DNA of 64,000 nucleotides from Novosphingobium sp. (lineage in GTDB: Bacteria > Pseudomonadota > Alphaproteobacteria > Sphingomonadales > Sphingomonadaceae), in NCBI GenBank assembly GCA_016719755.1, contig JADJYM010000012.1, positions 253,001-317,000 of the forward strand. Direction: 5' to 3'. Position numbers and translations under genes: made by a program. The notes beneath the pieces are model-generated. The model saw only the letters and a program-made list of their open reading frames with translations. It was not told the origin of the DNA and did no database searches. Each line of letters begins with the position of its first letter. The first letter of the stretch is position 1. Below, in pieces: positions 47,333-55,742 of this stretch.

Positions 47333-48118
47333 ATGCGCTCGATCCTCGTACAGGCAGGCCGCGATGCCGGGATGGCCGCCCGGCTCGATACCGCGATGGA
47401 CATTGCCCGGGCCAGAAACGGCCATATCACGCTGCTGATCGACACGCCGGTCGACCGGTTCGTGACCACCGATCCTTATGGCGGCACCTATGTCGCTCGC
47501 GAAGCGCTGGAATCCGCGCTGGCCGACGACGAGGCGCTGGCCGAGGCCTTTGCCGGGCGGCTGGCGAATGACGACGTGCCGTTCGATGTGGTCCACTACG
47601 AATTCCAGCCGGTCGATGCGATGGCCGGGGCCGCGCGCTTGGCGGACCTTGCGATCGTCTCGCGCCATTGCGGCTATGCCGGGGATCTGGCCATCGCCGC
47701 GCGTTGCCCGGTGCTGGTCCTGCCGGAAACGGGCGCGATCAAGCTGCCGCTGGGCGCCGCCTGCATCGCCTGGGACGGCGGCGACGAGGCTGCCCATGCC
47801 CTGCGCGGCGCGGTGCCGCTACTGGCGGGCTGCGAATCGCTCCACGTGCTGACGGTGAATACCGAGAAGGTGCAAGGCTTCCCGCCGACCGATGCGCTGC
47901 GCTATCTCTCACGCCACGGCCTGAAGGCGGAACTGCACGAACTGGACCGCGTCGATTCGGTCGAGCAGACGCTGGCTGCCGCCACGGCGCGGCTGGGCGC
48001 GCAGGTACTGGTGATGGGCGCCTACAGCCACAGCCGGGTGCGCGAACTGCTGTTCGGCGGCGTCACGCGCTATTTTCTGGAGGACGAGGCTGCTCCGCCG
48101 CTGCTGCTGGCGCACTGA
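47333..48118 (+). CDS. Universal stress protein family
   Basis: A 261-residue protein with the UspA C-terminal signature VLVMGAYSHSRVRELLFGGVTRYFLED, which contains the ATP-binding G-x2-G-like loop. The N-terminal half (MRSILVQAGRDAGMAARLDTAMDIARAR) is a second, degenerate Usp-like unit, so this is probably a tandem Usp. The ATG at 47333 has GGGAGAA 9 nt upstream and is preferred over the longer frame from 47186. No partner gene is evident; a palindrome-rich gap follows. Confidence 0.86.
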   Translation: MRSILVQAGRDAGMAARLDTAMDIARARNGHITLLIDTPVDRFVTTDPYGGTYVAREALESALADDEALAEAFAGRLANDDVPFDVVHYEFQPVDAMAGAARLADLAIVSRHCGYAGDLAIAARCPVLVLPETGAIKLPLGAACIAWDGGDEAAHALRGAVPLLAGCESLHVLTVNTEKVQGFPPTDALRYLSRHGLKAELHELDRVDSVEQTLAAATARLGAQVLVMGAYSHSRVRELLFGGVTRYFLEDEAAPPLLLAH

Positions 48119-48180
48119 GCAACTGCAACGAATCAATCCAGCGCGGCGCGACTTTATGTTGCAGCGCACAATTCTTCTTG

Positions 48181-48285
48181 GGGGAGGTCCGGATATCCGG
48201 ACTTCCCCTTGGTACATACTACGTACCAATCCCGGAAATCCGCCACTCTTGCACGGAAATGAACGATGGTTGCATATTTTGCAAC
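48181..48285. repeat. Cluster of three palindromes in the 48119-48521 intergenic region
   Basis: The 403-bp gap between the stress protein and the CDC48 ATPase has no supportable ORF. It holds a 28-nt near-perfect palindrome centred on GTCCGGATATCCGGAC (48181-48208). Next is TTGGTAC-N7-GTACCAA (48209-48229), then GTTGCA-N5-TGCAAC (48269-48285). The motif GTTGCAGC recurs at 48149 and 48323. Such spacing suggests operators and/or RNA structure. The region ends in a strong terminator (48373-48404). Confidence 0.7.
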
Positions 48286-48404
48286 AATGAATGAGCTTTT
48301 CGCACTTGCACAAAAACGCGAGTTGCAGCACTTAGAACCTGCCTTTCAGGCATCCTCTCCCAAAACTTCAAAGGCCCGGTCGGCAACGACCGGGCCCTTT
48401 TTTT
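48286..48404 (+). ncRNA. Candidate small RNA ending in an intrinsic terminator
   Basis: No ORF explains the strong terminator at 48373-48404. Upstream is a small stem (GCCT-ttc-AGGC, 48341-48351) followed by a pyrimidine-rich single-stranded stretch (ATCCTCTCCC), a layout that resembles sRNAs with an exposed CU-rich anti-Shine-Dalgarno loop. A TTGCAC at about 48249 lies 18 nt from CATATT, a possible promoter. This is a candidate only; no family match is claimed. Confidence 0.3.
48373..48404 (+). terminator. Strong rho-independent terminator
   Basis: A perfect 10-bp stem GGCCCGGTCG / CGACCGGGCC with a GCAA tetraloop is followed by C and seven T. It lies about 255 bp after the stress protein stop and 118 bp before the CDC48 start, so it may belong to an RNA in between. 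Confidence 0.85.
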
Positions 48405-48521
48405 AATCCGGACCGGCAGGCCCACCCGACCACGGCGCGAGGGTTTGCAAATCGCGGGTGCAGTTCCTAATTTTGACCTGTCCGGCACTTGGCCGGAACT
48501 AGGCAAGGAACGGACAGCCCC

Positions 48522-50834
48522 ATGGCCGATGCAGCAGTAAAGCCGGACGAGCGGATGGTGAAGCTTCAGGTCGCCGCCGCCCGGCAGGAAGAAAGCGGCC
48601 AGGGCATCGCCCGCCTGCCCAAGACCGCGATGAGCGCGCTTGGCATCATCGAGGGCGATGTGATCGCGATCGAGGGCAAGCGGCCGACGGCGGCGCGCGC
48701 GGTCCTGGCCTATGCCGAGGACGAAGGGCTGGAAGTGATCCGGCTCGATGGCTTGCAGCGCGCCAATGCCGATGTCGGTTCGGGCGACCACGTCCTGATC
48801 CGCAAGGCCGAAAGCCGCCCCGCAACCCGCGTGGTCTTTGCCCCGGCCCAGCGCGAGATGCGCCTGCAGGGTCCGGGCGAGGCGCTGAAGCGCAATTTCG
48901 CCGGACGGCCGCTGGTCGCGGGCGATCTGGTTGCCACCACCGGGCAGACCCCGGTGCGTGATATGCCGCCGCAGGTCGCGCGGATGCTCAACGCCCCCGC
49001 CTTCGCCCTCACCCAGATCCGCCTGACAGTCGTGTCCACCAGCCCCAAGGGCATCGTCCACATCGACGAGGAGACCGAGGTCGAGCTGCGCGAGGAGTTC
49101 GAGGAAGCCCGCGCCGCGCGCGGCGAAGTCAATTATGACGACGTCGGCGGGATGGGGGACACGATCCGCCAGCTGCGCGAGATGGTGGAACTGCCGCTGC
49201 GCTATCCCGAACTGTTCACACGGCTGGGTGTCGATCCGCCCAAGGGCGTGCTGCTCCACGGCCCGCCAGGCACCGGCAAGACCCGCCTTGCCCGCGCAGT
49301 GGCGAACGAAAGCGACGCGAGCTTCTTCACCATCAACGGCCCGGAAATCATGGGCTCTGCCTATGGCGAGAGCGAACGACGCCTGCGCGAGGTGTTCGAG
49401 GAAGCCGCCAAGGCCGCGCCCTCGATCGTCTTCATCGACGAGATCGATTCGATCGCGCCCAAGCGTTCCGGCACGCCGGGCGAGGCGGAGAAGCGGCTGG
49501 TCGCCCAACTGCTGACCCTGATGGATGGGCTCAATACCCAGTCCAACATCGTCGTCATCGCCGCCACCAACCGCCCCGACGCGATTGACGAGGCGCTACG
49601 CCGCCCCGGCCGGTTCGACCGCGAGATCGTGGTCGGCGTGCCCGACGAAAGCGGCCGGCGCGAAATACTGGGAATCCACACCCGCGGCATGCCGCTGGCC
49701 GAAGGCGTCGACCTGGATGAGTTGTCGCGCACCACCCACGGCTTCGTCGGTGCTGATTTGGCCGCGCTCAGCCGCGAGGCGGCGATGGACGCGGTACGGC
49801 GGATCATGCCCCAGCTGGACCTTGAGGCGCAAACCATCCCGCCGCAGGTGCTGGAAAGCCTGACCGTGACGCGCGAGGATTTCGTCGCTGCCCTCAAACG
49901 CGTCCAGCCGAGCGCCATGCGCGAGGTAATGGTCCAGGTGCCCAACGTCGGCTGGGCCGACATCGGCGGCGCGGACGAGGCGGCGGAGAAGCTGAAGGAG
50001 GGGATCGAGCTGCCGCTGAAGAACCCCGAGGCGTTCCGCCGTCTGGGCATCCGTCCGGCCAAGGGCTTCCTGCTCTATGGCCCGCCCGGAACGGGGAAGA
50101 CCCTGCTGGCCAAGGCGGTCGCCAAGGAGAGCGAGGCGAACTTCATCGCGATCAAGAGCTCCGACCTCCTGTCCAAGTGGTACGGCGAAAGCGAGCAGCA
50201 GATCGCCCGCCTGTTCGCTCGCGCCCGGCAAGTCGCCCCTTGCGTGATCTTCATTGACGAGATCGACAGCCTGGTCCCCGCGCGCGGTTCCAGCGGCAAC
50301 GAGCCGCAAGTGACCGCGCGGGTGGTCAATACGATCCTGGCCGAAATGGACGGAATGGAGGAACTGTCCAGCGTCGTGCTGGTCGGCGCGACCAATCGCC
50401 CCGGGCTGGTCGATCCGGCGCTGCTGCGCCCCGGACGGCTGGACGAGCTGGTCTATGTCGGCACCCCCGACGCAAAGGGGCGCGAACATATCCTGAAAAT
50501 CCATACCGCGAAGATGCCACTGGCGGAGGGCGTGGACCTGGGCGAGATCGCCCGGCAGGCCGAACGCTTTACCGGCGCCGATCTGGAGGACGTCACCCGC
50601 CGCGCCGGCCTCAACGCGATCCGCCGCACCGATGGCAAGGCGGAAAGCGTCAACGCCGAGGACTTCCGCGAGGCGCTGGCGGATTCGCGCGCCACCGTCT
50701 CGGCGGAAATGGAAAGCGAATACCTCAAGATGAAAGGCGAACTCAAAAAGCGCGCCGCCGAGGTCACCGCCCAGCAGATCGGCTTCCTTGCTCCCGGCAT
50801 GGTCCAGTCGACGCGGGACCGCAAGCACGGTTAG
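48522..50834 (+). CDS. CDC48/VCP-type AAA+ ATPase with two ATPase domains
   Basis: A 770-residue double-ring ATPase of the CDC48 (p97/VAT) family. The N domain (about 1-190) begins with a double-psi barrel-like part (LQVAAARQEESGQGIARLPK). Each ATPase domain is complete: D1 with GPPGTGKTRLA, FIDEIDSIAP and AATNRPDAIDEALRRPGRFD; D2 with GPPGTGKTLLA, FIDEIDSLVP and GATNRPGLVDPALLRPGRLD. These enzymes unfold or remodel protein complexes by hexameric pore threading. Bacterial members are found sporadically; the client is unknown. The ATG at 48522 follows AAGGAACGGA. Confidence 0.93.
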   Translation: MADAAVKPDERMVKLQVAAARQEESGQGIARLPKTAMSALGIIEGDVIAIEGKRPTAARAVLAYAEDEGLEVIRLDGLQRANADVGSGDHVLIRKAESRPATRVVFAPAQREMRLQGPGEALKRNFAGRPLVAGDLVATTGQTPVRDMPPQVARMLNAPAFALTQIRLTVVSTSPKGIVHIDEETEVELREEFEEARAARGEVNYDDVGGMGDTIRQLREMVELPLRYPELFTRLGVDPPKGVLLHGPPGTGKTRLARAVANESDASFFTINGPEIMGSAYGESERRLREVFEEAAKAAPSIVFIDEIDSIAPKRSGTPGEAEKRLVAQLLTLMDGLNTQSNIVVIAATNRPDAIDEALRRPGRFDREIVVGVPDESGRREILGIHTRGMPLAEGVDLDELSRTTHGFVGADLAALSREAAMDAVRRIMPQLDLEAQTIPPQVLESLTVTREDFVAALKRVQPSAMREVMVQVPNVGWADIGGADEAAEKLKEGIELPLKNPEAFRRLGIRPAKGFLLYGPPGTGKTLLAKAVAKESEANFIAIKSSDLLSKWYGESEQQIARLFARARQVAPCVIFIDEIDSLVPARGSSGNEPQVTARVVNTILAEMDGMEELSSVVLVGATNRPGLVDPALLRPGRLDELVYVGTPDAKGREHILKIHTAKMPLAEGVDLGEIARQAERFTGADLEDVTRRAGLNAIRRTDGKAESVNAEDFREALADSRATVSAEMESEYLKMKGELKKRAAEVTAQQIGFLAPGMVQSTRDRKHG

Positions 50835-50911
50835 GTTCGGGCGCCCTTATCCATTGGGAAGGGGCGCTGGAATCGCACCGGAATTTCCAAAGCGAACGCC
50901 CCAACCCGGTT

Positions 50912-50995
50912 CGTCATTGCGAGCGGAGCGAAGCAATCCAGGAGCGGCTCAAACCGCCTCTGGATTGCCGCGGCCCTGCGGGCCTCGCAATGACG
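50912..50995. repeat. Interspersed palindromic repeat element
   Basis: Nested inverted repeats: outer arms CGTCATTGCGAG (50912-50923) and CTCGCAATGACG (50984-50995), and inner arms around GCAATCCAG and CTGGATTGC. The whole can fold as a long hairpin. This sequence class recurs in alphaproteobacterial intergenic DNA. The rest of 50835-51129 contains no gene I can support apart from the next repeat. Confidence 0.8.
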
Positions 50996-51033
50996 AGCGG
51001 ATCGGGCTGCGCCGGTTGGACAGCGTCCCTCTG

Positions 51034-51112
51034 CCCCCCTTCGTCCGAGTCGAGCGAAGTCGAGACAACCCGCGCCCGTGTCTCGACTTCGCTCGACTCG
51101 GACGAAGGGGGG
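51034..51112. repeat. 34-bp perfect inverted repeat with an 11-nt loop
   Basis: The arms at 51034-51067 and 51079-51112 are exact reverse complements. They contain shorter nested GTCGAGCGAAGTCGAG units. It lies 18 bp before the stop of the convergent mscS gene, with no T tract on either strand. It may stop transcription from both sides or be a mobile palindromic element. Confidence 0.85.
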
Positions 51113-51129
51113 GCTTTGTCTCGGCTACC

Positions 51130-52179
51130 CTAAACCTCGTCGCAGAGCGCTTGCGGCATATTCTCGCGCAGCCACTCGATCATCGCCTCGCGCATGGCGG
51201 GGCGCAGGCGGCTGAGCGCGGTTGGACCGGCGGCGCTCATTACCAGCTTCAATTCGATTGATCCGACCTGCACTTCGGACACCTGCAAGGCGCCGGTGCG
51301 CTTGTCCCAGTCGGGATGGGCGGTCAGCAGCGCCTCGTAGGCCTCGCGGATCACCTGAACCGGGTGGCCGGGCTTGATCGGCAGGACCACCGAACCGGTG
51401 ATCCCCCCGCCCAGCCGCGTCCAGTTCTGGAAGCTGGCATCGAGGAATTTGGAAGTCGGCACGATCAGCCGCCGCTCGTCCGCCGTACGGATCACGACAT
51501 AGCTGAGCCGGATATCCTCCACCCGCCCGCTTTCGCCGTCGACCACCACGAAATCGCCGATCCGGATCGGCTCGGTCAGCGCAATCTGGATGCCCGCGAT
51601 CAGCGATTTCAGCGCCGGTTGGGCCGCCGCGCCCACCGCCAGCGTCGCCACGCCCGCCGATGCCATCAGCGTCACGCCGATGTTGCGCACCGCCGGGATT
51701 CCGAACAGCACTAGCGCCACCGTTACGAACACGATTCCAAACCCTGCCGTGCGCGAGAAGATCGCGATCCGGGTGCGGCGGCTGCGCGCGGCCAGTTCGT
51801 CCTCGTAGGTCCGGGTGTGCCGCTCCATCGCCGCCGCGAAGGCCTTGACCAGCGCGAACGCCACCCAGCCGAACAACGCGGGTTCGATGAACCGCCCAAC
51901 CATGCCCCAGCCCCGCGCCAGCAGCGCATCGCCCTCGCTTGCCAGCGACAGCGCCACCGCCGCCATTGCCCAGCGCAGCGGCTGGCCGAGGCGGGTGATG
52001 ACGAGGTCGTCCGTCTCCGAATCCGAGGCACGCGCCATCCGCCCCAGCACGGCGAAGGTCACAAGGTGCAGCAGCAGCGCGGCGCCGACCGCGATCCCGG
52101 CATGGATCGCGGCCAGGCTGAATGCCTCGGAATAGTCGAGCATCGCGCTGGTCGAGGGAAAGTTCGGCCCGCCCGCCAT
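51130..52179 (-). CDS. Mechanosensitive ion channel, MscS family
   Basis: A 349-residue membrane protein. There are four N-terminal hydrophobic segments, then the pore-lining helix and the MscS beta-domain (GVATLAVGAAAQPALKSLIAGIQIALTEPIRIGDFVVVDGESGRVEDI, which contains the family's signature). The start ATG overlaps the polA stop by one base (TGATG), so it is coupled to polA. A later in-frame ATG at 52143 has no better ribosome site. It should act as an osmotic or tension-gated channel. Confidence 0.88.
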   Translation of the reverse strand: MAGGPNFPSTSAMLDYSEAFSLAAIHAGIAVGAALLLHLVTFAVLGRMARASDSETDDLVITRLGQPLRWAMAAVALSLASEGDALLARGWGMVGRFIEPALFGWVAFALVKAFAAAMERHTRTYEDELAARSRRTRIAIFSRTAGFGIVFVTVALVLFGIPAVRNIGVTLMASAGVATLAVGAAAQPALKSLIAGIQIALTEPIRIGDFVVVDGESGRVEDIRLSYVVIRTADERRLIVPTSKFLDASFQNWTRLGGGITGSVVLPIKPGHPVQVIREAYEALLTAHPDWDKRTGALQVSEVQVGSIELKLVMSAAGPTALSRLRPAMREAMIEWLRENMPQALCDEV

Positions 52180-55013
52180 CAGTGCGCGGCCCCCCAGCTT
52201 GCGCCCGTGCCGATTTCCACGCCGAGCGGCACGCTGAGTTTCACTGCCGGCTCCGCCGCGCCCGCCATCACTTCGCGGATCACTTCCGAAGCGGCCGCAA
52301 TGTCGCCTTCGGGAAGTTCGAACACCAGTTCATCGTGGACCTGCAGCAGCATCCGCACGTGGCCCAGGCCCGCCGCCGCCAGCGCGGGCGTCATCCGCGC
52401 CATCGCCCGCTTGATGATGTCGGCGCTGGTGCCCTGGATCGGGGCGTTGATCGCGGCGCGCTCACTCCCCATCCGCTCGTTGGGATTTGACGCGTTGATC
52501 CGGGGGAACCAGGTCTTGCGGCCGAACAGCGTCTGCGAAAAGCCCTGGGCGCGGACAGATTCCAGCGTGGCGTGGATATAGCGGCGGATGCCCGGGAACC
52601 GCTCGAAATAGCGGTCGATCATCGCTTGCGCTTCCTCGCTGGTCACCCCCAGCCGCCCCGCCAGGCCCCAGCGGCTGATGCCATAGAGGATCGCGAAGTT
52701 GATCGTCTTGGCCCGCCCGCGCGTGTCGCGGTTGACCTCGCCGAACATCTCCTGCGCGGTGCGGGCGTGGATGTCCTCGCCGTGGGCGAAGGCCTCCTTC
52801 AGTTCTGGTACGTCGGCCATGTGCGCCGCCAGCCGCAGTTCGATCTGGCTGTAATCGGCGGCGAGCAGCACGTTGCCCGGCTCCGCCACGAAGGCATCGC
52901 GGATCTGGCGGCCCAGTTCGGTGCGGATCGGGATGTTCTGCAGATTCGGCTCGGTCGAGGACAGGCGCCCGGTCTGCGCCCCGACCAGGCTGTAGCTGGT
53001 GTGGACCCGGCCCGTCGCGGGGTTGATCGCGGCCTGCAAGGCCTCGGTATAGGTCGAGCGCAGCTTGGACAGTTGGCGCCATTCCAGCACTTTGCCCGCA
53101 ATTTCCGCGCCCTCGCCGGCCAGCCGCTCCAGTACGGACAGGTCGGTGGAATACTGCCCGGTCTTACCCTTCTTGCCGCCCTTGTAACCCAGGGTGTCGA
53201 ACAGCACCTCGCCCAGTTGCTTGGGGCTGCCGATCGTGAACGGCCCGCCCGCAAGCGCGTGAACCTGCCCTTCCAGCCGGGCAATTTCCTCGGCAAAGGT
53301 GGCCGAAAGACCCGCCAGCCGTTCGCGGTCGACCTTGATGCCGTGGCGTTCCATCGCGGCAACCACGGCAACCAGCGGCCGGTCAACCCGCTCGTATACC
53401 CGCGTCGCCGCTTCGGCGGACAGGCGCGGCTTCAGTACGCGGTGCAGCCGCCAGGTCACTTCCGCGTCCTCGGCGGCATATTCGGTGGCGCGGTCCAGCG
53501 GGACTTCGCCAAAGGGGATCGCTTTCTTGCCGGTACCGCAGATCTCCTTGAAGGTCAGCGTGGTATGGCCCAGGTGGCGCTGCGCCAGTTCGTCCATTCC
53601 GTGCCCGCCTCCGATCCCGTCCTCGCTGCGCCCGGCATCAAGATCGAAGCTCATCACCATGGTATCGTCGATCGGCGCAACCGCGATCCCGTGCCGCGCG
53701 AGTACGGTGATGTCGTACTTGGCGTTCTGCCCCACTTTCAGCACCGCGTCGCTTTCCAGCAGTGGTTTCAGCATGGCCAACGCGCGGGCCTTGTCCACCT
53801 GCTCCGGGCGCTCGGCAAACATGTCGGTTCCGCCGTGGGCCAGCGGGATATAGCACGCATCGCCCGGCCCCAGCCCCAGGCTGATCCCGGCCAGATCGGC
53901 CTGCATCGCATCGAGCGAGCTGGTTTCGGTATCGAATGCCACCAGCCGCACGGCAAAGGCGCGGTCTATCCACGCCTGAAGGGCTGCCTCCGTCTGGACG
54001 CAGGCATAACGGCTGCGATCGATCGGCGGCAATTCGGGCAGCGGCTGGCGGGCGCCTTTCACCGGGGCCGCCGCGCCGGGCGTGACGACCTTTGCCGGGT
54101 GGAGCTGGACCTTGCGCTCCGGACTGCCGCGCCCTTCGCCCAGGCGCTTCAGCAGGCTGAAAAAGCCATGCTCTTCGAGGAACGCGGCAAGCGGTTCGGG
54201 CGGAATCGACCCCAGCCTGAAATCGTCGAGCGGCACGGGCAGCGGCGCGTCTTCCTTCAGCGCCACCAGCACCCGGCTGAGCCGCGCCATGTCGGCGTGC
54301 TCGATCAGATTGTCACGCAGCTTGGACGGTTTCATCGCCGCCGCAGCGGCCAGCGCGGCTTCAAGGCTTCCGTGTTCCTGGATCAGCTTGGTCGCGGTCT
54401 TGGGGCCGATCCCGCGAATTCCGGGCACATTGTCGACCGAATCCCCCATCAGCGCCAGGACATCACCGACCAGGGTGGGCGCCACGCCGAACTTCTCTTC
54501 AACTTCGGGAATGCCGATGCGCAGGTTCTTCATCGTGTCGAGCATGTCGATCCGCCCCGCTCCGCAAGGGCCGACCAGTTGCATCAGATCCTTGTCCGAG
54601 GACACGATCGTCACATCCCATCCGCGCTGGCAGGCGGCGCGGGCGTAGGAGGCGATGATATCGTCGGCTTCGAGCCCCTGCTCCTCGATGCAGGGCAGGC
54701 TGAAGGCGCGGGTGGCATCGCGAATCAGGGGGAACTGAGGCTTGAGATCTTCAGGCGGGGGCGGGCGGTTGGCCTTGTAGGCATCGTAGATCTCGTTGCG
54801 GAAGCTCTTACCCGACGCGTCGAGGATTACCGCCAGGTGGGTCGGCCCATCCGCCTTGTTGAGGTCTTCCGCCAGCTTCCACAGCATGGTGGTATAGCCA
54901 TAGACCGCACCGACCGGTGTGCCCTGCGGATTGGTCAGCGGCGGCAGGCGGTGATAGGCGCGGAAGATATAGGCCGATCCGTCGACCAGGTAGAGATGCT
55001 GCTTGGGGTCCAT
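52179..55013 (-). CDS. polA: DNA polymerase I
   Basis: A full-length 944-residue repair and Okazaki-fragment polymerase. The N-terminal 5'-3' exonuclease (FRAYHRLPPLTN..., GPKTATKLIQEHGSLEAAL) spans about 1-290. The 3'-5' exonuclease domain keeps VAFDTETSSLDA, so proofreading residues look intact. The polymerase domain has DYSQIELRLAAHM (motif A), RAKTINFAILYGIS (O-helix) and LQVHDELVFE (motif C). It overlaps the mscS start by one base. Confidence 0.97.
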   Translation of the reverse strand: MDPKQHLYLVDGSAYIFRAYHRLPPLTNPQGTPVGAVYGYTTMLWKLAEDLNKADGPTHLAVILDASGKSFRNEIYDAYKANRPPPPEDLKPQFPLIRDATRAFSLPCIEEQGLEADDIIASYARAACQRGWDVTIVSSDKDLMQLVGPCGAGRIDMLDTMKNLRIGIPEVEEKFGVAPTLVGDVLALMGDSVDNVPGIRGIGPKTATKLIQEHGSLEAALAAAAAMKPSKLRDNLIEHADMARLSRVLVALKEDAPLPVPLDDFRLGSIPPEPLAAFLEEHGFFSLLKRLGEGRGSPERKVQLHPAKVVTPGAAAPVKGARQPLPELPPIDRSRYACVQTEAALQAWIDRAFAVRLVAFDTETSSLDAMQADLAGISLGLGPGDACYIPLAHGGTDMFAERPEQVDKARALAMLKPLLESDAVLKVGQNAKYDITVLARHGIAVAPIDDTMVMSFDLDAGRSEDGIGGGHGMDELAQRHLGHTTLTFKEICGTGKKAIPFGEVPLDRATEYAAEDAEVTWRLHRVLKPRLSAEAATRVYERVDRPLVAVVAAMERHGIKVDRERLAGLSATFAEEIARLEGQVHALAGGPFTIGSPKQLGEVLFDTLGYKGGKKGKTGQYSTDLSVLERLAGEGAEIAGKVLEWRQLSKLRSTYTEALQAAINPATGRVHTSYSLVGAQTGRLSSTEPNLQNIPIRTELGRQIRDAFVAEPGNVLLAADYSQIELRLAAHMADVPELKEAFAHGEDIHARTAQEMFGEVNRDTRGRAKTINFAILYGISRWGLAGRLGVTSEEAQAMIDRYFERFPGIRRYIHATLESVRAQGFSQTLFGRKTWFPRINASNPNERMGSERAAINAPIQGTSADIIKRAMARMTPALAAAGLGHVRMLLQVHDELVFELPEGDIAAASEVIREVMAGAAEPAVKLSVPLGVEIGTGASWGAAH

Positions 55014-55307
55014 CGGCCATGGCTAGCAGACCCGCAGCCGCAGCGGTAGCCTGCCCCGCGCGCGCGAATCAGACCCGGGCTGCGACCAGCCGTGCCTCGC
55101 TTGCGTCCACCCGGCCAATCCCCGCTGGCCAAAACGCGCGGAAATCCACAAGCTTTTCTCCGCAATGCGACAATCGCTTGCATCGCCAATCGAAGGCGAC
55201 TAATTGTCATGTCGAAGTCTACCGATAAGGTAGGCTTTCCGTTCGGCTGGGATGCATTCCGCATTGCTGCCGCGCGTGGTCCACTCGCTGTTCAAGGAAT
55301 ACCATTC
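55014..55307. other. 294-bp divergent intergenic region
   Basis: Upstream of polA (minus strand) and the Ala-rich lipoprotein (plus strand). The polA-proximal part is GC-rich and the lipoprotein-proximal part is AT-richer (AATTGTCATGTCGAAG...). I see no ORF or clear motif I can support, beyond what promoters would need. Confidence 0.5.
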
Positions 55308-55580
55308 ATGCGCAAGATCGTTCTCGCTGCTGCTGCTGCCGGCGCCGCTCTCGCTCTGTCGGCCTGCTCGTCGGAAAAGGCTGAAGACGCCGCTGCTACC
55401 GCTTCGGAAGCCGCCACTGACGCCGCCACCGACGCTGCTGCTGCCGCCACCGACGCTGCTGCCGCCGCCACCGACGCTGCTGCTGCCGCTTCGGGCGCTG
55501 CCACCGATGCTGCTGCTGCCGCTTCGGGCGCTGCCGACGCTGCTGCTGCTGCTGCTTCGGACGCTGCCAAGAAGATGTAA
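55308..55580 (+). CDS. Small Ala/Thr/Asp-repeat lipoprotein
   Basis: A 90-residue protein. The lipoprotein signal ([20 protein letters not shown], lipobox LSAC) is followed by a low-complexity helical region made of repeats of an A-T-D-A4 pattern and ASGAATDAAA, ending AASDAAKKM. The repeats alternate Ala with polar residues and would form a coiled coil or a peptidoglycan-associated rod, as in Lpp-like proteins, though it lacks Lpp's sequence. The frame is open from 55092, but the signal peptide fixes the ATG at 55308. Direct repeats in the DNA (gctgctgctgcc-type units) are prone to slippage. Confidence 0.75.
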   Translation: MRKIVLAAAAAGAALALSACSSEKAEDAAATASEAATDAATDAAAAATDAAAAATDAAAAASGAATDAAAAASGAADAAAAAASDAAKKM

Positions 55581-55603
55581 TCTTCGCCGCACGGCAAAGA
55601 ATT

Positions 55604-55640
55604 GGGGCGCGAAGGGCAACCTTCGCGCCCCTTTTCTTTT
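55604..55640 (+). terminator. Strong intrinsic terminator after the Ala-rich lipoprotein
   Basis: The perfect 12-bp stem GGGGCGCGAAGG / CCTTCGCGCCCC has a GCAA tetraloop and is followed by TTTTCTTTT, 23 bp after the lipoprotein stop. Confidence 0.9.
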
Positions 55641-55742
55641 GTCCGGCGCCCTTGGCACGGCTCAGCGCCTTGACACGTTTAATCGTTCGATTAACCCCTC
55701 TGCCAAGAGCGGCCGTAGCCGCCTGGAGAGGAGCCCAAGGAC

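Noticed and set aside
52572-55049. 825-residue plus-strand open frame antisense to polA
   Set aside because: No domain, biased composition, and it exactly covers a full-length intact polA on the other strand.
55390-55570. Apparent regular direct repeats resembling a CRISPR array
   Set aside because: Units are coding Ala/Thr/Asp repeats without unique spacers, inside a lipoprotein gene.
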